NCBI GenBank assembly: GCA_022496185.1
Contig: WTXG01000001.1
Span: 992,001-1,056,000 of the forward strand
DNA: 64,000 bases
Direction: 5' to 3'
Origin: Multifurca ochricompacta
Lineage: Eukaryota; Basidiomycota; Agaricomycetes; Russulales; Russulaceae
Position 1 is the first letter of the stretch. The number at the start of each line of letters is the position of its first letter. The notes beneath the pieces are model-generated. The model made no database searches. It had not been told where the DNA came from and saw nothing but the letters and a program-made list of their open reading frames with translations. Position numbers and translations under genes: made by a program. This document shows positions 56,992-64,000 of the stretch, piece by piece.

Positions 56992-59535
56992 CTAGTCCAC
57001 CGACATACGTCGGTCGCCCTGAGTTACTTCAGCCATCCCCCTCAAGCGCCAGCGCTCTCGCGACCCTTCGCGTTTCTTTGCATCGTCTTCCTGCTCTAAT
57101 ATCTTACTCTTGCTCCCGCCACTAGATAAAACAAGTTTTCTTTCCTTTCCTGGAGACTTGCTACTCGGGGAGTCTGGACGAGATAAGGAGAAGAACTTGC
57201 GAAAGTTTGACTGGGAGACATCACCCCCGGCAGCTTTCCGCTTTGCCTCCATTGCGTCAATGATGACGATCGCTTTGGCCGTAGGAGACATGGATGAGGG
57301 ATTGGGGTTTGATGGAACCTTCTTGTGACCGCTACCAACAGGAGATCCTGTGAGTATTCCCCGAGAGCCAGTTGAGTACGGGCTTCGTGCAGACTGCGGT
57401 TTCCGCGACGTCGTGGGAGGAAATGACTGCTTCTTCTGAAGGCTAAGTTGTGAAGGAGGCTTGCTAGCCTGTAGCGCGCTGGGTATGCTTGGCTGTCCAA
57501 CGTTCACAAGAACCCAGCCCTCAGTAGGTATCTTGTGGAGGTCGTTGTCTCTCTTGTCTGGAGTATGTTTCATAGGATGAGGAAGACAATCCCCGCCCTT
57601 AGTTCTATGAATATTCGCACGAGGAGCCTCGGCGACAAGTGTCGTCTCACCACTCCTCGCTAGTTGGTGCTTGGGTTGCACGGGTTCTGGAACGCCAAAC
57701 TTCACTTCCTGTTCTTCAGTTCTGAGCTCGGGTGGAGATCTTGATGTACTTGATTCGTCGAGATGGTCACCTGATGCCTTGGACTCCTTCATGCCTGCTG
57801 ATGCGGGGATCCATCCGTTGGGTAGTATATTCTCCTTTGGATCACAACCACGGGGACCGCTCACAGCGGCCCATGCTCTTTCCCTGCATCGGTCCAGGTT
57901 ATCGGTATGTCTAGAGTTTGGCCAGTGTTGGAGCTGAAAGCAGAGTCACGGAAGGCTCCTGGGCCGAGGAGAGGTAGAGTTGGCGTCCTGGACGGGGGAG
58001 TTCTCCTCACAGGCGAATGGCGTGATCGCGGAGGAATAGAGGGAGCGGTTGCTACGCGTGCAGTCTCTGCCTTCCCTGTCATTCGATCGTGGGACTGGGG
58101 TGGTTCACTAGACTGCAACGGCTTCTTGACGGAGGTCGACGTGCTCGGAAAATACGAGTTGGTGACGCCTGGAGATCTGCTGTAGAGCTTGCGTGATGCT
58201 TGCTGGTGTAGATTCGTGTCGGGCTCGTCGGTACGGCCGTACTTCTGCGTGCCTATGCCAGTCATGTCTATTGTGCTTCCAACGGAGCTTTGTAGCTCCA
58301 TTCTGAGCGCCGGCGCGGAGGTAAGATGAGTGTCTGGCATATCTGCATCATGTATATTACCGTTTGAAGCGGTGGAGTGAGCGACGGAGATAGGAAGCTG
58401 AGCCCGTGGAGCTGGCTTCCGCCCGACGCCCGACTTGAGCGAAATTAGAGCCGGTGTAGAGGGATGAGCAGCACGAGCAGCAGGGAAATTTTCTTCTGTT
58501 ACTCGAGTATGTGGAGGTAGGTTGGTGGCGGGGAGTGCCTTGGCCGGAGCAGGGTAGCTTTGTCGACGCTCACGAGCCTTGTCAGAAAAGGCCGCTTTGA
58601 GATCCGTGCGCGACCCCACAGGACTACTGCGTTGGGAGTCGGGCAAGGTGGTCTGTGAAAGACCCGTGAAAACCCATAAGTCCTTGGAGCGTGACCGACT
58701 ATTGAATGAGACTGATGTGAGGAGTGTGAAACCGAAGCCATCCAAAGAACTTAGCAACGAGAGGATATGCCGAAGAGAATCGGTCGTAAAGGTGTCCTCT
58801 TGAAACCCTACACGTGAAAGGGTAATCTGTGAGTGAAGTTGGTATGATTGAGGAGGTAGACGACGTTACATCCGTAGCCTTTGAGCTTGAATTCGTAAAC
58901 ATTCTCGGCCACCTTCTTCTCTGAGACAACCCACGGGGCCATGATCCCCGGACCGTTTGAAGGATGGCCGGTGTTAGATGCAGAGGAGGGGCGATGACAC
59001 GGAGAAGATCCTGATTAACAAAGGAGATGGCAAACGGAACTTTGATAGGATGGGGGGTCACAGCCAAAGAGTTATTGCTCATCCGGTGAAAGGGTGGGGC
59101 AGGGGCGGCGAAGGAGAGCGGCGGAAACGGCAGTGGTGACGGTGAGGATGGTCGGGAAAAGGCCATGACGACGCGATCATCTTGCTCACGGCCGTAATCT
59201 AAAGTGGAGAGAAAATTGTGACCGCTGCGGTAGAGAACGCCGAATATTTCTATGAGGAGCTTTTCCGAACGCGTTGACTTGGAATTGGACCACGGCTTTC
59301 CATCCAAGGAGAGTTCGCAAAAGTTATTCTGAATCAACTCTCGAGAGCTGAGGATTAGATGTGCAGTATCGAGGTGCTTCCGTAATGCGAGGACAACGTC
59401 TGGAAGAAAGCCATAAAGTCTGAGTAAAGCAGTACCGGAAAGAGCGAGGATGGAAAAAGAGGAAGCGGGGCGTTGATCACGGATGAACTCTCGCCTTGGA
59501 ACAAGGTTAGTGTCCGCGGGGGAGATGAGCGACAT
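56992..59535 (-). CDS. large protein: conserved N-terminal domain and disordered basic tail
   Basis: MSLISPADTNLVPRREFIRDQRPAS begins a conserved-looking N-terminal domain: SGTALLRLYGFLPDVVLALRK, LLIEIFGVLYRSGHNFLSTLDYGREQDDRVVMAFSRP, KVPFAISFVNQDLLRVIAPPLHLTP, WVVSEKKVAENVYEFKLKGYGW. An intron joins this to FQEDTFTTDSLRHILSLLSSLDGFGFTLLTSVSF and KDLWVFTG. The remaining 500 residues are Ser/Pro/Lys-rich. Near 57865 the frame changes; an intron of 126 nt (57740-57865, GTGAGC..ATCAAG) would keep it. C-terminal EGWVLVNV, KAIVIIDAMEAKRKA and NFRKFFSLSRPDSP are the only ordered-looking tail parts. Uncharacterised basidiomycete family; role unknown. ATG 59535 is preferred to the in-frame codon at 59691. 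Confidence 0.7.
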
Positions 59536-59891
59536 GGTAAAGAATGACCAGGACCCTTGCCGCGCTGTCAAGGTGAGCTTTAGCGAGTCTCGTCCTCTGC
59601 CACGCCGATACCACGTACCGAGCGCAGCGCGCTGTGGCGTCAATATGCATACATCCACTCCCCGGCGGTGGCATGATGGGTGGGTGGCCACCTACAAGAG
59701 GGACCCTTGGGCCCCGGCCCTTATTGCGTCACTGCGTTACTGGTAATATGACATTTAAGTTTCGGCCCGTTTAGTCCGCGCATATATGTGCAATATAATT
59801 TATATTGCGATATTGCGCATACATATATCATGCATGATCATGTACACATCCTTTGTCCCTTCTTTCTCTCACACCTCATATTTGATCAGCC
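59536..59891. other. divergent intergenic region with AT-rich palindrome
   Basis: GCAATATAA and TTATATTGC (59790-59808) form a perfect 9-bp inverted repeat with one central base; ATGCATGATCATG follows. It lies upstream of both divergent genes. Confidence 0.6.
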
Positions 59892-61893
59892 ATGGCGAAT
59901 AAACTTAACGTATTGATGTGTAAGTAAGTTCAAAATGCTCAAATCGATGTATAATGTATAAATATACACATCTTCCCCCAGGTGGAACAGTATGCTAATC
60001 TATTGGTATCGGACACTCAAAACCACTTCTGTAACTTCTTCATCCTTGTAGGGCGAATATACCACTGGCTGGACCGGATCTGGCGCTTCAAAATCAGACA
60101 AAAAGGTGCGCTTTAATAGGTTTTTTCTTCTTTTCCACATTTCATAGAATGTTCATTTGGATGGATGGATGTAGATCGGCGTGCGTCTGGCCATTATTTA
60201 TGGACCCTACCTCATCTTATGACAGCCATCGGTCAGGTGGTGGCATTGACTTTATTCGACCTTCGTAGACTGGGAAAGGTACACACAAGAGATGCGCGAT
60301 CTTCTGCCCGCTTAGTATTCCCAGGTCAACAAACTTGGCATGGTTGGCGTCAACGGAAGCAAATTCCCTGCTATACGCTCGCATCTCCATCAAAATATAG
60401 CCCAAGTTTACAAAGACCTTGATATCTCGTGTGTTCTTCCGATAATGGTGACACTGCGGTTCTTGGAGCACTCTCTTTAGTTTCGATGGCTTCCCCGGAG
60501 ACACTGAGGCGGACCCAGAGGCTTGTAAGCCCATGTCGTGTCTTGGAGTCACCTTTAGCACCTCTCATCTCCACATAGACAAAGTGGCCATTGACAAATT
60601 CAAACCAGGTGACGCTGTTGTAATTTTTACTCCAGACAGTAAGTGTCATGTTTGTACGTGAATGTCGTCGAGTCGTGGAGCATCGGCTTGAAAGATACCC
60701 ACTATGTTATTGCCCGTTATGCCATCGAGCGCGGCCTGCACGTCCTTGTCACGAAGCCAGCCACCCAGCTACTTTCACACCACCTGGATTTGATTCGTTT
60801 GTCAAGAGAGCATAATGTCCTTTGCTTTGTTGAGCATCATAAGCGGTTTGGCCCCCTCCATCCTCCTTCATGAGAACTTCCCTTACTTTCATGACCACTT
60901 TTAACGTTGTAGATACGACCCAGTGTATAGCGATGCACGAGTTCGTGCAAGGACCCTTGGCGAGTTTAACTTTTTCAACGCGTGGATGAGCCAACCAAAG
61001 AGCCAGTTGGAGACCTTCCGGGCCTGGGCAGGGAAGGATTCCGACATCAGGTAAGCGCAGGGGAGTTGTGGACACGAGGGTTGTTCTTAACAGAGAACCT
61101 GCAGTTATTATCTGTCGTCTCACCATATTGACATTTGCTGTTGGATATTGCAAGACAGGGCCATCCCAACTCGTGTCGTAGCAAGCGCCGCCACGGGCAT
61201 AGCCACTAGCGAACCTTACAATTGTGTTCCGGAAACGGAGGACACCATCACCCTTCTCGTTGACTGGCAGTCAGTCACGAGTCCGAAGCACAAAGGGACC
61301 GCAGTCTACACTGCATCATGGACCGCACCTCTAAGATCCGGTGTTCATTCCGCCCAGAACTGGTACTACATGGGCGAAAAGGTACGTTTTATGCCTCCTC
61401 CGGATACTCGTCCCACGATCAAACAACGTAAATTTGTAGGGGGATATCAACATTGACCAGGCACACCGGGGATACGATGTTACCGTAGACGATACTGGCA
61501 AGGCCTGGTACAACCCGTTCTAGTGCGTGAACCCCTCATCCACTTTAGATAAGGCTTATTATACTCACGATCGGGTGTTCCCCCTCCCCCCCGCTTTTTT
61601 TTTTTTTCATAAATATTATTTATTTTCCCAGCATGAAATATTCACCGTCTGAGAGTGGTCATTTTGATGGCCAGCGGGGTTACGGGTATATTTCCATTGA
61701 GAAGTTTGTTGACGCCGCAGGAAGTGTGAACGCGGGAACTGCCCAGCCAAGTGACTTTGATGCCCGAGGCCTGCCTACGATCGCTAACACAGTGCTGACC
61801 ACCGCGATACTCAATGCTGGGCGTATCAGCTTGGACGAGAAGAGAGCCGTAGGGATTACCAAAGACGGTGAAAGTGGATGGATTCTTCAATAA
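59892..61893 (+). CDS. Gfo/Idh/MocA oxidoreductase, D-galacturonate-reductase-like
   Basis: NAD(P)-dependent sugar-acid dehydrogenase of the fungal group often labelled D-galacturonate reductase. MANKLNVLM, then [18 protein letters not shown] (nucleotide-binding N-terminus GTGEYTTG), [95 protein letters not shown] (TKP at the EKP position, with the catalytic Lys), [52 protein letters not shown], and C-terminal [37 protein letters not shown] and [18 protein letters not shown]. Ten or so exons, some very short. Pectin-sugar use is inferred from family, not shown here. Confidence 0.83.
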
Positions 61894-61914
61894 ATGTAAA
61901 TGTAACCCCCTGAA

Positions 61915-62154
61915 TTAGGAATTGTTGTTTGAATTCAATTTGAATTGAATATTGATGGATGAGATGTCTGCTCCGCCTTGTTGTGTGGGTGTCCCCGGAC
62001 CATAACATTTTTTGACAGTTGCTAGACGATGACCGACTGTAACTTCCCCATCTTCACAGAATTCAATATTGGCATGGCATGGCGAGTCGCTCGTGATCAA
62101 ATGATTCCCTCGGCCCCCGGAGTAAGCGCAAGTACTAGTATCTACTTGTGACAT
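61915..62154 (-). CDS. small Cys-containing protein, unrecognised
   Basis: 79 codons from ATG at 62154: MSQVDTSTCAYSGGRGNHLI, SPCHANIEFCEDGEVTVGHRLATVKKCYGPG, then GGADISSINIQFKLNSNNNS. Four Cys in a hydrophilic, beta-prone context without a signal peptide in this exon. An upstream exon ending before GATAAG|ATTC is possible. Not matched to a family. Convergent with and 21 bp from the oxidoreductase stop, so it could also be an antisense open frame in a 3' untranslated region. Confidence 0.35.
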   Translation of the reverse strand: MSQVDTSTCAYSGGRGNHLITSDSPCHANIEFCEDGEVTVGHRLATVKKCYGPGTPTQQGGADISSINIQFKLNSNNNS

Positions 62155-63056
62155 TGAATCTTATCGCACAGGCACGCCATACCATACAAAATGTTCAAGA
62201 ACCCCTTGTTATTGTAACAGACATTGCACGAAATGATGAGGCCCTTCAGGCCACTACGAGAGTGAATAACCCCAAGTGCAAAGGGACGACAGGGCGATAT
62301 TAGTGCACAAACGGCAAGGTGGAAATGACGACGACAGGGATTGTTCGGAATGATTGTAAGATCAAGGACGGAAGGGGGGAAAAAAAAGTGAAATTGATGT
62401 GGGGATAAAGCCGTCATGTGATGCAGGAATAGTCGACGGCTGAGAAGATAGAAGGAGGGTTAAAGTGAAGGAATAAGATAAAAAGGGAATGGGACACTAA
62501 GGAAAGAATGTAGACTGTCGACCTCACCACGTGCGCGGCGCGGGAGGAACTAGGAAGGAAGGGAATACTATGCGCAGAGAGAATGAAGGTTTGCATAGGA
62601 GGGGAACACGGGGTAAAAAAAAAGAGTTAACGATGGAGAGGATGTGCGCCAATAGAACCACAAAGCCTACACCAATGAGAGAAATGATGCGCCTGGCTAG
62701 CAATCCGCCAAGTATACAATAGACGAAAGTAGTCAATATGTACCACGGAAAATATGTGAAGCCAACATCTTCTCACGCCGGGGGGGGGGGGGGGGGTGAG
62801 GCTCTGCGCTTTCGATGCGTTGTAGTGATGACAGATGAAAAGTACGAGGCAGTGCGACGAGAGAATGCATGGGATGATGAAGCTTGCGGAGACAAAGTTG
62901 ATGTTGTCGACGACGTGTGTGCGATGGTGATACATTTTGTTGAGGTGAGAGGAATGAGGACGAGAAAAGAAGGGTACTAAGACCAAACGCTAGACGGTAG
63001 GGGGGGGAAGGGAGGGGAGAGTGTGAGAATGAATGGGGTCGCAAAATCTTTGGCAT
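62155..63056. other. intergenic region with G17 run
   Basis: 900 bp between the small ORF and the cyclin stop. 62780-62796 is G17, and 63000-63018 is a G-rich stretch. Open frames on the minus strand (62142-62417, 62524-62736, 62627-62986) have no domain or codon signal. Confidence 0.5.
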
Positions 63057-64000
63057 CTATGAAACCATCGCTCGGGGAGACACATTGAGATTGTGTAAAG
63101 TTTGACGACCGAATTGAACAAAGTCGTGGGGGAGGAACTGTTCAGGGGGATTCTCAACATGTAGTTTATTTGTCAAAGGTTCGAACTTGGGAGATGAGAA
63201 ATTCTCCTTGTCATCATCGGACATGGCAGAGCTGGAGAACGGGTCACTGGAGAAGTAAGGACTCGTAGGAGTGATCGGCATATCGTCAGAGAGATCAGAG
63301 GCGGTCGTCGTTGCACTCATCGGGGTGCCCACAACGGAGTTGGAGGGCCGTACGGGTGTCATGGGCAAAGGAGGGGCGACATGTCGGACAAAACGACCAC
63401 CTTGGAGGTAAGATTGGACGACGAATGTTGCCGCCTTCGAGTAGAAAGCATACGAGTACTTCTTTATGAGCGTCTCGGACAGATCATTGACGTGCTTAGC
63501 CAACCGGTTGTCGAGGTGCTCGACGATCTGCAAACACTCCTCTGTCTCCTCGAACAATCTTCGCCCCTTACCGCAGAGGAATCTCGCAAGGGTCAAAGAG
63601 CCGAGAGCGATAGCTGACGCTGGAAATCTTACGAATTCCCGATAGAAAAGGGTAATTTCCATCAGGAACCTAGCAACGTGCTGCACTTTTGGCTCCTCAA
63701 CGGAAGGAACACAACACATCATCCTGAGCCACGCTTCTGCTGTCGGGTGGCCAAGGGTCCACTGGATAGTTGCAAGTACGTGTCCTTCCATCTGAATAAA
63801 GGCCGACTCGTCATATGTATCGCGACAATAGTGAACGAGCTCTTGCACGGTCGGAACTCGCTCCTTCGCGTCTTCGAATTTGGCAGCGATCCAAAGAGCG
63901 GCACACCCGACTAGCTGATAATGTTTGATGTATACGATTCGGCGGGAAACATAGCGATCGACAATGTTCAAGGTGAGATAGAGGGTCTCTGGGCGCAAGC
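63057..64000 (-). CDS. G1 cyclin (CLN-type), 5' end outside the window
   Basis: Partial; the start codon lies beyond 64000. The visible part begins in the cyclin box: RPETLYLTLNIVDRYVSRRIVYIKHYQLVGCAALWIAAKFED, then VPTVQELVHYCRDTYDESAFIQMEGHVLATIQWTLGHPTAEAWL. The second cyclin fold is QHVARFLMEITLFYREFVRFPASAIALGSLTLARFL, ECLQIVEHLDNRLAKHV and SYAFYSKAATFVVQSYLQG. The Ser/Pro-rich tail has MPITPTSPYFSSDPF and LHNLNVSP, with several S/T-P sites and no D-box read. Activates a Cdc28-type CDK at Start. No introns in the visible part. Confidence 0.9.
   Translation of the reverse strand, partial: LRPETLYLTLNIVDRYVSRRIVYIKHYQLVGCAALWIAAKFEDAKERVPTVQELVHYCRDTYDESAFIQMEGHVLATIQWTLGHPTAEAWLRMMCCVPSVEEPKVQHVARFLMEITLFYREFVRFPASAIALGSLTLARFLCGKGRRLFEETEECLQIVEHLDNRLAKHVNDLSETLIKKYSYAFYSKAATFVVQSYLQGGRFVRHVAPPLPMTPVRPSNSVVGTPMSATTTASDLSDDMPITPTSPYFSSDPFSSSAMSDDDKENFSSPKFEPLTNKLHVENPPEQFLPHDFVQFGRQTLHNLNVSPRAMVS

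Noticed and set aside
57735..57870. Apparent frameshift in the large disordered protein
   Set aside because: A 126-nt intron (57740-57865) with a good GTGAGC donor keeps the frame, so a break is not needed.

Overview
This is nuclear DNA from a basidiomycete fungus, most likely an Agaricomycete (inference). Nearly every gene is cut by several short introns (about 40-75 nt, GT..AG), genes lie close together on both strands, and the recognisable proteins are fungal: Elp4, Mpp10, Sec9, Imp1, Tvp23, Itc1/Acf1, an AVT-type transporter, a SUR7/PalI-like protein, a PR-1/CAP protein and a CLN-type G1 cyclin. Several C-termini and domain orders are typical of mushroom-forming fungi. Coding models were built by joining open segments at splice sites that keep frame, so internal exon borders are inferred. 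I recognised no tRNA, rRNA, transposon or CRISPR array.

Layout. 0.4-8 kb: secreted GH16 glucanase (+), SurE-like phosphatase (-), MYG1 nuclease (-), small GPI-type wall protein (-), uncharacterised acidic protein (+). 8-16 kb: a doubtful small gene, t-SNARE Sec9/SNAP-25, rRNA-processing factor Mpp10, SUR7/PalI-like four-TM protein, TTC1-like TPR protein, mitochondrial inner-membrane protease Imp1, and Elongator subunit Elp4 divergent from Imp1. 17.4-23 kb: a low-complexity block, then a large LRR + DH + PH RhoGEF. 23-28 kb: tandem duplicated amino-acid permeases (-), one with a nonsense codon at a conserved Trp. 28.5-38.5 kb: kinase-like protein, RNI-type LRR protein, unknown multi-spanning membrane protein, Tvp23, and a dual-specificity phosphatase whose frame is disturbed twice.

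39-48 kb: cytochrome b5 reductase, a Dlt1-family membrane protein, a PR-1/CAP secreted protein, an uncharacterised protein, and the chromatin-remodelling subunit Itc1/Acf1. 48-57 kb: vacuolar amino-acid transporter, eIF3k, WDR5/Swd3, four-unit polyubiquitin, Utp23, and ER membrane complex subunit Emc7. 57-64 kb: a large mostly disordered protein, a Gfo/Idh/MocA oxidoreductase resembling D-galacturonate reductase, a small Cys-containing ORF, and a G1 cyclin cut by the window edge.

The genes do not form one pathway; the window is a normal mosaic of housekeeping genes (ribosome biogenesis: Mpp10, Utp23; translation and tRNA modification: eIF3k, Elp4; chromatin: Itc1, WDR5; secretory pathway: Sec9, Tvp23, Emc7) with wall, secreted and transport genes. 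Many are head-to-head with 60-135 bp between start codons. The observations most worth checking are the permease nonsense codon that also makes a potential splice acceptor, GC-AG introns shared by the permease paralogues and seen in MYG1, frame disruptions at simple repeats in two signalling genes, and an Ala28Thr change in one ubiquitin unit. I saw no convincing new multi-gene system.
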